Position numbers and translations under genes: made by a program. 64,000 nt of DNA from Gavia stellata (Eukaryota; Chordata; Aves; Gaviiformes; Gaviidae), in the NCBI RefSeq assembly GCF_030936135.1, contig NC_082637.1:13405001-13469000 (forward strand), in the 5' to 3' direction. Within the stretch, counting starts at the first letter, position 1. Every line of letters begins with the position of its first letter. Below, one piece after another: positions 22,871 through 33,536 of this stretch. Under the pieces are notes generated by a model. The model saw only the letters and a program-made list of their open reading frames with translations, ran no database searches and was not told where the DNA came from.

Positions 22871-24867
22871 CTGGGTCACGCTTCGGGGTGTTAGAGGAAA
22901 AGCTGATAGAAACTGGTTTTCTCACCAGATGTGCCTTTAAACTGGGCTGCCTGGTCCTGTTGCTCCTGCTACAGCAGCTGTAGCCTCTCCTGGAGGGGTA
23001 GAGCCCACAGCTGGGGTAGTGACGTCTTCAGCAGTCCCTGCTACATCTGCTCAGGACAGGGCTGGCATGGCTGCTTGTGGAAAGTACGCCACCGGGATTT
23101 TAAATAAACACAAGTTTTAATCAAGGTCTTGATGCTCACAGCTCACCCGTGCGGAGCTGTTAGCTCAGCCGTGCCACTAAGGGAAGATGGAGGCCATTAG
23201 CCCAGCAGCCTTCCGCTGGCCAGCGGTGTTCACAGAATCACAGAATCACTACGGTTGGAAAAGACCTGTAAGATCATCAAGTCCAACCTAAAAAAAAAAA
23301 AAAACAAACCAAAAAAACCCCCACAACCCACCAAAAACCAACCCACCCAACACCACACAGCACCATGCCCATCAAGCTACATCCCACAACGCCACATCCA
23401 CACGCACGTGTTGTGGGGCTTCAGCCAGAAATGTCGCCTGTCTTCCGTTCCTTCTGTTTCCCCCGCATAGAGCACAGGGGCTTGTGTTTGGTTAAATAAG
23501 ACCAGGTTTAATAAAGCCCACATTCACGCACAGTTGCTGTTTTAATGCAGCCTGCCAGAAAAGTAGCCATATTTGACTGGAGGCCATGGTTGTCTTGTTT
23601 TTGTTTAGGCTGCTCACAGGAATGGACACCCATCCAGGAGAGGTGATGAAACAGGCATTGGATTAACACAGCTTTTCAAAGTTATGTGCTGCTCCCAGTA
23701 TTTCAGGATACCAGGTAGGAGACAGAGCAAAATCAATTCCATGCTAATTTTATTTATTTTCTTAAATTAGTTGGACTACAAAAATGTGTAAAAGCTGCAA
23801 ATGCGAATGCAGAATTTGTTCTAACTCTGCAATAACAAACAGAAGAGGTCTATTGCCAGAATACCCTTTATTTTCCAGGTAGACACCTGGTACTGTAATG
23901 CAGGCATTGATTCTATCCACTGCTATGCTGTCACCTACAAGAAATGGCAGAGAGAAAAATATGTGCATTTTCATTCAAATGAAGCTGGCTTGTTTTGTTT
24001 ATTGTCCATCTCCCTTAGAGACATTATTCCATATAAAGGCCGGCTTCCACAGACATCATCATGTTACTGTGACACTGCATTTCTTTAAATGATTTTCAGT
24101 TTCATTTGTCCCCTCTCACCTTCGGGTCTTGGAGTTTCTGTTGAACAGGAACAGGTAATTTCTGTTGTGTCGCCTTCTTTCATTTCAGCTGATGCTGTTT
24201 GGTTTATCACATCTAAATAACACCATAATCACACACTGGATAATGTCTGGATTTTGGTATTTAACTGAGCATCCCTTTGCCCCTGCTTGTTTGTTGTCAT
24301 CCACCATTACAATGGATAGTCTGTGGCAGAAACATTCGAGTCAGGACCTTATTAAATTATTTCAGTTTCAGGGAGGTGAGGGCAGCATTTTATGACCATT
24401 AAATCCACTTTGAAAAATTGGATTTTAACAAACTAAAGAAATAAACAGACATGAGAGAGAAAGAGATACTCTAATCAACCAAGAGATGAGGCTAATGATC
24501 TGAATCCAGCAAACTCTCCTGAAACAGCAAGTTGGCCAGCAGAAAATAGATGTTAAAAACAAGGAGACATCCTGTAGCATGGGCTTACAGTAAAAACAGT
24601 GCAGTGCTTATCTATGTGATACCATTTAATCTGCATCATTAATACGCAGCAGCAAGTAGGTGGCTGTATGAATTCAGCAGTGCAGAGGCAATGGGTATAG
24701 GAAAGATTGTTTTGAGATTAAAGCCCCAGTGTGGGTGGTAGGACACTCAGCTGTGTTTCACACCTTGTCAGAATGCTTTTGTGAGCTTTATTGAATGATG
24801 TCAGTGAGTCGCTATCTTTGTCATCCTGTGAAACATATATAATGCCTATACTGAAATTAGTGTATTG
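22871..24867. other. Intergenic sequence upstream of AMACR
   Basis: No gene was recognised between the AMACR CpG island and the provirus. A CR1 fragment is at 23231-23410. The remainder is single-copy-looking sequence with small open frames of no recognisable similarity. Confidence 0.65.
23231..23410 (-). mobile_element. CR1 LINE 3'-end fragment (second subfamily)
   Basis: It begins CACAGAATCACAGAATCACT, then GGTTGGAAAAGACC and AAGATCATCAAGTCCAACC. An A/C-rich run interrupts it before the family's CACCATGCCCATCAAGCTAC and CCACATCCACACG blocks. The terminus differs from the CATAGAATGG subtype at 291 and 21363, and matches the tail at 57762 in opposite orientation. The 71-residue open frame here is a shadow. 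Confidence 0.8.
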
Positions 24868-24872
24868 CACAG
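24868..24872. repeat. Target-site duplication of the ERVL provirus (left copy, CACAG)
   Basis: The five bases directly before the LTR end are CACAG, identical to the five bases after the other LTR (29457-29461). A 5-bp duplication fits ERVL-class integration. Confidence 0.92.
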
Positions 24873-25458
24873 TGTCGTAGTTTAAGCCCAGCTGGCAACT
24901 AAGCACCACACAGCTGCTCGCTCACTCCCCCGCTGCCCCGGTGGGATGGGGGAGAGAATCGGAAAAGTAAAAGTGAGAAAGCTCATGGGTTGAGATGAGA
25001 ACAGTTTAATAAGTGAAATGAAATAAAATAAAATAATGATAATAAAAATTTGTAATGAAAAGGAAAATAACAGCAAACAAACAAGAAAGGCAAGTGATGC
25101 AAATGAAAACAATTGCTCATCACCCTCCGACCAATGCCCAGCCCAAGCAGCAGTCCCCCAGCCAGCTTTCCCCCTACTTTATATACTGAGCATGATGTCA
25201 TATGGTATGGAATATCCCTTTGGTCAGTTGGGGTCAGCTGTCCCAGCTGTGTCCCCTCCCAACTTCTTGTGCACCCCCAGCCCACTCACTGGTGGGGTGG
25301 TATGAGAAGCAGAAAAAGCCTTGACTCTGTGTAAGCCCTGCTCAGCAGTAACTAAAACATCCCTGTGTATCAACACTCTTTTCAGCACAAATCCAAAGCA
25401 TGGCCCCATACTAGCTACTATGAAGAACATTAACCCTATCCCAGCCAAAACCAGCACA
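24873..25458 (-). repeat. ERVL provirus 3' LTR
   Basis: 586 bp. Plus-strand ends are TGTCGTAGTTTAAGC and AAAACCAGCACA, so in sense it begins TGTGCTGGTTTTGGC and ends ...CA. In sense it carries a TATATAAA box (25185-25178) and an ATTAAA polyadenylation variant in the sequence antisense to CAGTTTAATAAG (near 25005). Its left end abuts the duplication CACAG. Confidence 0.93.
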
Positions 25459-25471
25459 TTCTCCACCCCTT
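25459..25471 (-). other. ERVL polypurine tract
   Basis: In provirus sense AAGGGGTGGAGAA lies immediately before the 3' LTR. It is the expected plus-strand primer site, and its position confirms the LTR boundary and orientation. Confidence 0.85.
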
Positions 25472-25857
25472 ATTCCATACCATTTATGTCATTCTCAGGT
25501 AGCACATTATGCAATACATTCTCATTACCTACCATTACCCTTCCCGTCCTTTGATATAGTACACAGATATCATTCTCTTAGTCTATGGATCACCCCTGTG
25601 AAATGTCTGTAAAGTGTCCATAAATACCCACAAATGTCCACAAAATGTCCATGGAGTTAATTTAGTCCATGACTTTGGGCTCCATCTGTTATGCTGGTCA
25701 CTCAGGACAGAGGAGGTGTTGTATTGCATGGAGTTATTGGGCACCACAGCCAGCTCAGGTCGGGTCACTGCTGCACTTGCACTGCTTCTTGTAAGGCTTG
25801 TCCTTCATTGGTTCAGGTGGTTCCTGCTATAGTAATTCCTGTAACATATAACTCAAA
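25472..25857 (-). other. ERVL sequence between integrase and 3' LTR
   Basis: About 390 bp downstream of the integrase end in provirus sense. A 61-residue open frame is present, but no envelope or dUTPase signature was recognised. ERVL elements usually go from pol (sometimes with dUTPase) to the LTR without env, so a non-coding 3' tail is plausible. Confidence 0.6.
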
Positions 25858-28392
25858 TTATGGATTAGTTTCACCCAGAATTAAATCACCTTGAGGTACG
25901 CACTGGACTCCCCCATCCTTCTGCACTGCCCACCAAGTGCACCCAGGTCCTTGAGCAAAAACAACCCTGTGAATAGGTTTACCTTTTCCTGAGGAAGGAA
26001 TAACCCAGACTGTTCTTCCCAGCAAGTTTCTTGTATGTACTATGGGGATCTTTCCTCCTTCCACAGTGTGCAGAGGTTTTGATTGGGCAGGGGCCAGGTC
26101 GACTGGCAGAGCCTCTAGTGTTAACTAGCCAAGTGGCTTCTGCTAAATGTGTATCCCAACACCTGAATGTCCCAGCACCCATTGCTTTCAGTGTAGTTTT
26201 TAACAGTGCGTTGTATCGTTCAATTTTCCCGGAGGCTGGTGCATGGTAGGGGATGTGATACACCCAGTCAGTGCCATGCTCCTTGGCCCAGGTGTTAATG
26301 AGATTGTTTTGGAAATGAGTCCCATTGTCGGATTCAATTCTTTCAGGGGTGCCATGTCGCCATAAAACTTGCTTTTCAAGGCCCAAGATAGTGTTCCGGG
26401 CAGTGGCATGGGCCACAGGGTATGTTTCCAACCATCCAGTAGTCAATTCCACCATTGTAAGCACATGCTGCTTACCGTGGCGGGTTCGTGGTAGTGTGAT
26501 ATAATCAACCTGCCAGGCTTCCCCATATTGATATTTCAGCCATTGTGCTCTATACCAAAAAGGCTTTAGCCGCTTAGCTTGTTTGATTATGGCACATGTT
26601 TGACATTCATGGATAACCTGTGCAATGGCATCAATAGTCAAGTCCACCCCTCGATCACGAGCCCATTTGTATGTTGCATCCCTTCCTAAATGTCCTGATG
26701 TGTCATGGGCCCACTGAGCTATAAATAGCTCACCCTTATGTTCCCAATCCAGATCCACCCGAGCCACTTCAATTCTAGCAGCCTGGTCCACCTGCTCATT
26801 GTTTCGATGTTCTCCAGTGGCACGTCTCTTGGGTATGTGAGCATCTACATGACGTACTTTTACAACCAGGTGCTTTACCCGAGCAGCAATATCATGCCAG
26901 AATTCAGCAGCCCAGGTGGGCTTACCTCTGTGCTGCCAGCTGCTCTGCTTCCATTGCTGTAGCCACCCCCACAGAGCATTTGCCACCATCCATGAGTCAG
27001 TATAGAGATAAAGTACTGGCCATTTCCCTCGTTCAGCAATATCTAAAGCCAGCTGAATGGCTTTCACCTCTGCAAATTGACTCGATTCACCTTGTCCTTC
27101 AGCAGTTTCTGCAACTTGTTGTGCAGGACTCCACACAGCAGCTTTCCACCTTCGATGTTTTCCCACAATACGACAGGATCCATCTGTAAACAGGGCATAT
27201 TGCTTCTCAGTCTCTGATAATTTATTATACAGAGGGGCCTCTTCAGCACGAGTCACCTCCTCTGGCAACACTCCGAAGTTTTGGCCCTCTGGCCAGTCCA
27301 TGATCACTTCCACGATTCCCAGGCGGTTGGGGTTTCCCATCCAAGCCCGTTGCGTTATCAGCGCAACCCACTTACTCCATGTAGCATCAGTTGCGTGATG
27401 CGTAAAGGGGACCTTCCCTTTGAACATCCAGCCCAGCACAGGCAGTCGAGGGGCCAAAAGGAGCTGTGCTTCAGTACCAACTACTTCCGAAGCAGCTTGA
27501 ATTCCTTCATATGCTGCTAATATTTCTTTTTCAGTTGGAGTGTAACGGGCTTCAGATCCCCTGTATCCCCGGCTCCAAAACCCTAGAGGTTGACCTCGAG
27601 TCTCTCCAGGCGCTTTCTGCCAGAGGCTCCAGGTGGGCCCCTTATCCCCGGCTGAGGTGTAAAGCATATTTTTCACATCTTGTCCTGTTCGGACTGGCCC
27701 AAGCGCTACTGCACGAACTATCTCCTGTTTAATTTGTTCAAAGGCTTGCTGCTGCTCAGGGCCCCATTCAAAGTCGTTCTTCTTCTGGGTCACTCGATAG
27801 AGAGGGCTTACGATCAGACTATAACCTGGAATATGCATTCTCCAGAAACCCACAACACCTAAGAAAGCTTGTGTTTCCTTTTTATTAGTTGGTGGAGACA
27901 TAGCTGTTACTGTATTGATCACATCCATTGGGATGTGACGACGCCCATCTTGCCATTTTATTCCTAAAAACTGAATTTCCTGTGCAGGCCCTTTGACCTT
28001 ACTTTGGTTTATAGCAAAACCAGCTTCCAGGAGAATCTGGATTATTGTTTTCCCCTTCTCAAACACTTCCTCCGCTGTGCTGCCCCACACAATGATGTCA
28101 TCAATATACTGCAGGTGTTCGGGAGCTCCACCTTGTTCCAGTGCACTCTGTACCAATCCATGACAAATGGTAGGACTATGTTTCCACCCCTGGGGCAGTT
28201 GATTCCAGGTGTACTGGATATCCCTCCATGTGAAAGCAAACTGTGGCGTGCACTCTGCTGCCAGAGGGATTGAAAAAAACGCGTTGGCGATATCTATTGT
28301 TGCATACCATTTGGCAGCCTTTGACTCCAGTTCATGTTGAAGTTCTAGCATGTCTGGTACGGCAGCACTCAGCGGCGGTGTGACTAAGTTCA
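25858..28392 (-). pseudogene. ERVL pol remnant: RT (5'-truncated), RNase H, integrase
   Basis: A single open frame runs from within antisense U6 (28462) to 25979; viral sequence starts at about residue 24. Residue numbers count from the codon at 28462, which is TTG, so there is no real start. RT has Asp57 in TIDIANAFF and YIDD at 119-122. RNase H has Asp427 (FTDGS), Glu465, Asp489 (YTDS) and Asp559. Integrase has His586/His591 with Cys620/Cys623 (zinc finger) and the DDE triad Asp653, Asp712 and Glu748, with D-X35-E spacing. All visible catalytic residues are present. RT lacks its N-terminal fingers, and gag and protease are gone. Near 26083-26100 a frameshift moves the integrase C-terminal domain into another frame, which continues to 25858 (HTRNLLGRTVW and GDLILGE are visible there). 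It is non-functional as a replicase, though long frames survive. Confidence 0.93.
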
Positions 28393-28398
28393 GGCCTC

Positions 28399-28449
<51 letters not shown>

Positions 28450-28498
28450 GACCCCTGCACAAAGATGACTCGCAAATTCGTGAAGCGTTCCATATTTC
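28393..28498 (+). ncRNA. U6 snRNA copy (pseudogene) inserted in the ERVL provirus
   Basis: Nearly full-length U6: CTCGCTTCGGCAGCACATAT from 28396, then ATTGGAACGATACAGAGAAG, GATTAGCATG, the C-rich region and CGCAAATTCGTGAAGCGTTC to CATATTT at 28491-28497. Against canonical vertebrate U6 I count about four internal changes (GCATGGCCCC to GCATGACCCC, two in the GCGCAAGG block, ACACGC to ACTCGC), plus mismatches in the first three bases and at the 3' oligo-T. The ACAGAGA box is intact. It is antisense to the provirus. U6 needs an external upstream promoter (TATA and PSE), but here the upstream sequence is retroviral pol, so it is most likely a dead retrocopy. It replaces gag, pro and the RT N-terminus rather than simply interrupting them. 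Confidence 0.93.
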
Positions 28499-28835
28499 TC
28501 TCAGAGGAAGAAGTATAATTGTTAAATGTCTCCATGAGATGGTACCCGAAGTACTGTAATGGCTTCAGTACAGAGACTAAATACCAGATTAAGCTCAAGG
28601 TCAGTGTTTTAAAAACGAATCTCCCAGGCAGAACATCACTAATCACTACAGAGCACAGCAAACTGAAAAAGTGCACACCAATCTTTAACAGGCACAGCAA
28701 AAAAAAGAGAGTGGTGCAGATCAAATAAACTGATGTCGAGAACAGATGAATCAATATTGTGACCTGTAACTTTTAACAGACAGAAATCCCTTCTAATAAG
28801 TTCTGTTGAATTTGTCATTATCTCAAACCCTTCGA
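28499..28835 (-). other. ERVL 5' leader between PBS and U6 junction
   Basis: About 340 bp in provirus sense between the primer binding site and the U6 3' end. It has short open frames (up to about 100 residues) without recognisable gag motifs. It may be the normal untranslated leader or a captured sequence; sequence alone cannot decide. No polyA tail or target duplication around the U6 is obvious. Confidence 0.5.
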
Positions 28836-28853
28836 GCCCCACATTGGGCGCCA
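28836..28853 (-). other. ERVL primer binding site, tRNA-Lys(CUU)-like
   Basis: In provirus sense TGGCGCCCAATGTGGGGC lies eight bases inside the 5' LTR. It is complementary to the 3' end of vertebrate tRNA-Lys(CUU) except for one T for C, likely a CpG decay. The assignment rests on my recollection of that tRNA 3' end. Confidence 0.75.
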
Positions 28854-28861
28854 AAAAGGAC

Positions 28862-29456
28862 TGTTGTGGTTTAAGCCCAGCTGGCAGCTAAGCACCACAC
28901 AGCCGCTCGCTCACTCCCCCGCTGCCCCAGTGGGATGGGGGAGAGAATCAGAAAAGTAAAAGTGAGAAAGCTCGTGGGTTGAGATAAGAACAGTTTAATA
29001 AGTAAAATGAAATAAAATAAAATAAAATAATAATAATAATAATAATAATTGTAATGAAAAGGAAAATAACAACAGCAAACAAACAAGAAAGGCAAGTGAT
29101 GCAAATGAAAACAATTGCTTACCACCCTCCGATCGATGCCCAGCCTGTCCCCAAGCAGCGGTCCCCCAGCCAGCTTTCCCCCTAGTTTATATGCTGAGCA
29201 TGATGTCATATGGTATGGAATATCCCTTTGGTCAGTTGGGGTCAGCTGTCCCAGCTGTGTCCCCTCCCAACTTCTTGTGCACCCCCAGCCCACTCACTGG
29301 TGGGGTGGTATGAGAAGCAGAAAAGGCCTTGACTCTGTGTAAGCACTGCTCAGCAGTAACTAAAACATCCCTGCTTTATCAACACTGTTTCCAGCACAAA
29401 TCCAAAACACAGCTCCATACTAGCTGCTATGAAGAAAATTAGCCAAAACCAGCACA
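28862..29456 (-). repeat. ERVL provirus 5' LTR
   Basis: 595 bp, plus-strand ends TGTTGTGGTTTAAGCCCAGC and AAAACCAGCACA. It is very similar to the LTR at 24873 along its full length. It has an expanded AAATA/AAT microsatellite near 29005-29050, shorter in the other LTR, and lacks about 10 bp before the right end. A TATA-like ATATAAA lies at 29192-29186 in sense. It is followed by the duplication CACAG (29457-29461). Confidence 0.93.
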
Positions 29457-29461
29457 CACAG
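29457..29461. repeat. Target-site duplication of the ERVL provirus (right copy, CACAG)
   Basis: Identical to 24868-24872 and directly adjacent to the LTR end, showing that the two LTRs belong to one integration. Confidence 0.92.
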
Positions 29462-32400
29462 TCACTGTTAAAAAGATGAAATTATACATACTGTGTGTTA
29501 CATCAACATTTCTTGCAAAAGTACAGGCACTTTGTGATACAGGCTGGCTACAGTGCATGCCAGACTTTTACAGTTTGTATCAGATTTGTTGTTTAAAATT
29601 ACTCTTAATTTTCCGTCCTTGGGAAAAATACCAAGGCAGGAACGTGAAGTTATAGCTGTACAGAAAACTTTGATTCTCCCCTGTATATTGTTTACAATTC
29701 AGTCCACCTCAATGCACGGTTAAAGAGATACTGTTACCAATATAGTTTGTATTGGTTTTGTTAAATGAAAAAGCAAGAATTGCTCACATCTGTTACAGTA
29801 TTTTAAAGCTTGATAATTATAATTGACTAAAAAAGCAAGTAGGAGGTCGCTACTTAGGGTGAAACTTCTCTAGTCAATTCAAAGATACGTGCATTAATCT
29901 GAAATTGAGAACTTTAAAGATTCTGATGAAATTTATGGTGGCATTTTTGTGTCCTGAGTTTATCAAAGCTTTCAAGCATGGGTGCTTTATCCTAAAGCCT
30001 GCATTTATACCTTGCCAGAATGAAGCTGTGCTCCATTCATAACACTTCTCAATATCCACAAAGACAGTGTAGGTAGTACTCCACATTTCTGACTTCATAT
30101 TGTGTGCTGTTGTGACACACTGTCCCTCATTACAATGCGCTTGTCAAATGAGGCAGCTTAATCTCTGCAATTTCAATAGGTTCTTCAGCGTGGAGCATCT
30201 CTTTGCCTTTCTGTATTTCTCTGCTTCTGTGTGAGTGTGGATTTGCACATTATTGCTTGCTCTCTTAAGTGTACATCCTACCACACAACAGCAAAAAGCC
30301 CCAAAGTGAATCTATCCTGAGATCGGTATGTCCCTCCAAAGTAGCTGTGAATTCATGCTGCGGGAGAATCTGGCTCTGTCTGTCTGAGATTATGAGTTAT
30401 AGATTTAGAAAGGAAAGCTCAGTCTCATCCACAGAAAGTAATTATATAACTGCCTTGTGCTACTTCACTAAAATTGACATATCTTAGAAAAACTACTGTT
30501 TCTGAGTTGTTTAGTCCAGTCAGTCATTGGGGTGTTGATCTGGCCTTGCTGCAGTGAACAAGCTTTGCCATTAACTTTCACAGTGTCAGAAGCTTGCCCC
30601 CTGATACTCTGTTAAAGTAGGAGAACAAATTACTGATGCCTGTGACGGTGATTTCTGCACTTTGGACTTTTACCCTTTCACCTGAACCAAAATACTCATC
30701 TTCTATTTCCTTTGAGTCACAGCTTATGGTATTACTGTGCTTTCATGATTTAGATGAAGAGACTGGCAAGTAGCTTTATATAGCTAACCTTTATATTGGC
30801 TACTCAGTAGAAAATAAATATTTTCCTGAGAGTTTATTATTAACCACTATTGTAGGGACTGGAAACTCTAGACTAGGGTTATTGCCAGATTTTGTTTGCC
30901 TGGATACTGAGCTTCAGCTCTGTGCTGGGCACCACACGTACTACCGCGTGGCCATTCTGCCCTAACTTATTTCTGGTGAGACATTCCTGCTAGATAGTGC
31001 TGTCCACCACATTCATTGAAGACAATTTCTCCTGCATTGCTAGTGCAATGGATAGATAAGCCTTTTTTTTAATGAACTGTTTCCATCACCTTGCCCATGA
31101 GCCATTTATTTGTGCCTTAGCTGTGGGATACCTAATTCATGTTCTTTATTTTGTGTGCTTTTGATAATTTGAGAAAGCAAACATGGACTGTTCTGAGAAG
31201 CAGGTAATCTTGGAGGGAAGAAAGCATTGATCTGAAGTGATGCAGTATCTGAAAGCTTTTATTCAAAACCATCATACTTCTACTCTTTTCTAGTTTAAAA
31301 AATGAACAGGAGACAAATTAAATTCCACCCAGCACTTTCAGCTGCAGACCAGGACTTTTCACATGATGGAATGGCACAAATGGTGCTTCATTAACTATAC
31401 ATTTGGAGGAATTTACTGAATGGAGCTGTTCTATATTCATCTCTTGCTATCGCATGCCAGTATATGGCCCATGACTTATTCAGCAAGCATCATATAATTG
31501 CTGCTGGATAAGGCCGAGAATTAGCATGTGACTATATGATGGGAAGAACATACTGTGAGACACATTCACAGGACACAGGAGCTAAGATGTCAAAGATTAT
31601 TTTAACAGGGGTATTTCCATTCTTGGTGTTGTAACAATGTGATTATTTTAACGCACTGCTTTTTGTGGAATTTTTCATATCTGCTGGATTGTTTTCAGAA
31701 AAGCAGAAGGGTAAAACTCCATCTGTACAATTTTTCACCAGTTAACAGAGGAAGTCTCTTTGTTTAATAAAACCCTGCACCACATGGGTTTTATTATTCT
31801 GTGAACGTGTTCATGGAGGATGCCCTGCCCTATTTCAAAAGCAGATGCACAATATTGAGTCTCTCCCACTGTCATCTTTACAGTCTCTGTGACAAAATTT
31901 GTGCACTGATTTCATCAATCTAGTGGTAGAAAAGAGTGACCTAGCCAGTCACTCCTGTTGGGAGGAATTGCAATGTCAAGAAGCCAGCATAGTCTCTTTC
32001 CACACCTATTATCAGTCCTTGTTCAGCCTGCAAGGTACTCAAGGATGATGTACACACTAGTGAATTAAACTGGGAATTGCTGGATTGTAGTGTTGTGTTG
32101 CAAAATTGATGGGTTATACAACTACTTTAGCAGAACAGTCCTGTGAATGCCTTTAGCCCATGACAAGGAGCTATCTCCCCAACTTTTCTTGAGTACTACT
32201 TGAAAGTTAGCGCAAGCCAGGATCAGTCCTAACAGTTTTGCAAGCAGACCCCCTGCTATGAAGGCTGAGAGAGTTTAGTTAGAATGAACGTAGTCAGGTG
32301 ATAACTGTGGGCTGGACAATAAACTCTGGCACCGTTTTGGTTTTTAGTATCAATTTAACCAGAGAGCAGGGGGATGAGGCCTGGGAAGTATGGCTGTTCT

Positions 32401-33478
32401 CTGCTGCTGCTGCTGTGCTGCATAATTGCCTCAAGGAAACTATTTGATAATGAAAATTAACATGGCACTACAGATGCTCAGACTCTTGCTAGGACTGTGT
32501 GGTTTGGCCCAAAGACTAAAGGAGCTGTCACCTTTTGGTGTAGGAGGGAACCTGGTTAAAGTAATAAATGCACATGGTGTTGAGTTCTTTTAATTTATGA
32601 AGATAGTTTCTAGAGTTTGTCTCTTTCTTCGTTGGTATCCAAGCATGACACCCAGCCTGGTGTACCACTTTGCACAATTGCTTTTGTTGCCTCAGATTTT
32701 TAAATCTGAACTGATCACTGTCAGTTTTCATTTCCTTTGGTTGCTGAAGCAGAACTAACTGCAAAATAGAGAAATTTTGCTACTGATTCACCAAAATGAA
32801 GAACTGTGGGCCTTTTCACACACCACTCAGCAACTCCCTGCATGCTTTGTCCTTGTGTGATTTTTTTGATTCGGAGCACAAAACATCATTTTAATAATGT
32901 GAGCTAAGTAGGAGAAAAAACGCTTTTAATAAGAAAACACTTTTACTAAAAACTGCTTCAGAAAGCAGTAGGGTGTAATGTAGGAAACTCAATGCAAAAT
33001 TTCATGGGGAAGATGAAAGATCTGAGTGAAGAGTGTGATTCTTATCTTCCCTTTAGAAAACTGTTGCTTTATTTAAAGCCCTCCCTTTGGCTCACAACGT
33101 TTTCAGTGTGACTGAGGTTGCAAACCATTGTCAGTCTAAATTGCTTCCTGAGAACCAACTCAGTCACCCTCAGGCTACAGACTAGCCTCTGAAACTAAAA
33201 TCATAGACATATTTTTTCTCAAGGATTTCTAATTAGAGTAAACTGAGCTGCTTTCTGCTTTCTTTAAATACCACTCGTGAAACTGGGACCCACACCTAAG
33301 ATGTTTTCCTTCCGTTAGGTTTCATTCTCGTTCATGTTTTTCTTGCACAAAGTTGTATTTTACCTCTGCCACAGGGGTCCAACCAGCATCTCTCAAGTGG
33401 CACGCAGCCCTATTTTGCAAAATGCAGCCCATAACGCTCCTAGCAGCTGGAAGTGAGAGCTGCTACCTTGCAAGGATG

Positions 33479-33536
33479 TCATAGGGAAGGACAGTGGTCC
33501 CTGGGTGTCATGGGGAAGGACAGTGGTCCCTGGGTC
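33479..33536. repeat. 29-bp tandem duplication
   Basis: Two adjacent copies of TCAT(A/G)GGGAAGGACAGTGG followed by TCCCTGGGT(G/C), differing at two positions. The overlapping 70-residue frames here simply repeat the unit. Confidence 0.9.

Larger units (their letters stand above)
24873..29456 (-). mobile_element. ERVL-type endogenous retrovirus provirus, internally deleted, with U6 insert
   Basis: A two-LTR provirus in minus orientation, 4.58 kb. In its own sense it has the 5' LTR (29456-28862), a primer binding site (28853-28836), a short leader, an antisense U6 snRNA copy (28498-28393), a pol fragment (28392-25858), a polypurine tract (25471-25459) and the 3' LTR (25458-24873). Perfect CACAG duplications flank it. 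The LTRs differ at roughly 25-30 positions by eye plus a few indels, about 5%, implying an old but not ancient insertion. There is no gag, no protease and no env. ERVL elements normally lack env, but gag and protease loss is a deletion. The element sits between C1QTNF3 and AMACR in the same transcriptional orientation as both. Confidence 0.95.

Noticed and set aside
22022-22894. Several long overlapping frames (up to 260 codons) on both strands around AMACR exon 1
   Set aside because: They follow from the CpG island's shortage of stop codons. Only the frame from 22366 has homology and a matching splice donor.
28393-28498. U6 snRNA as an active gene
   Set aside because: No U6 TATA or proximal sequence element can be expected upstream, where the sequence is retroviral pol, and conserved positions are changed.
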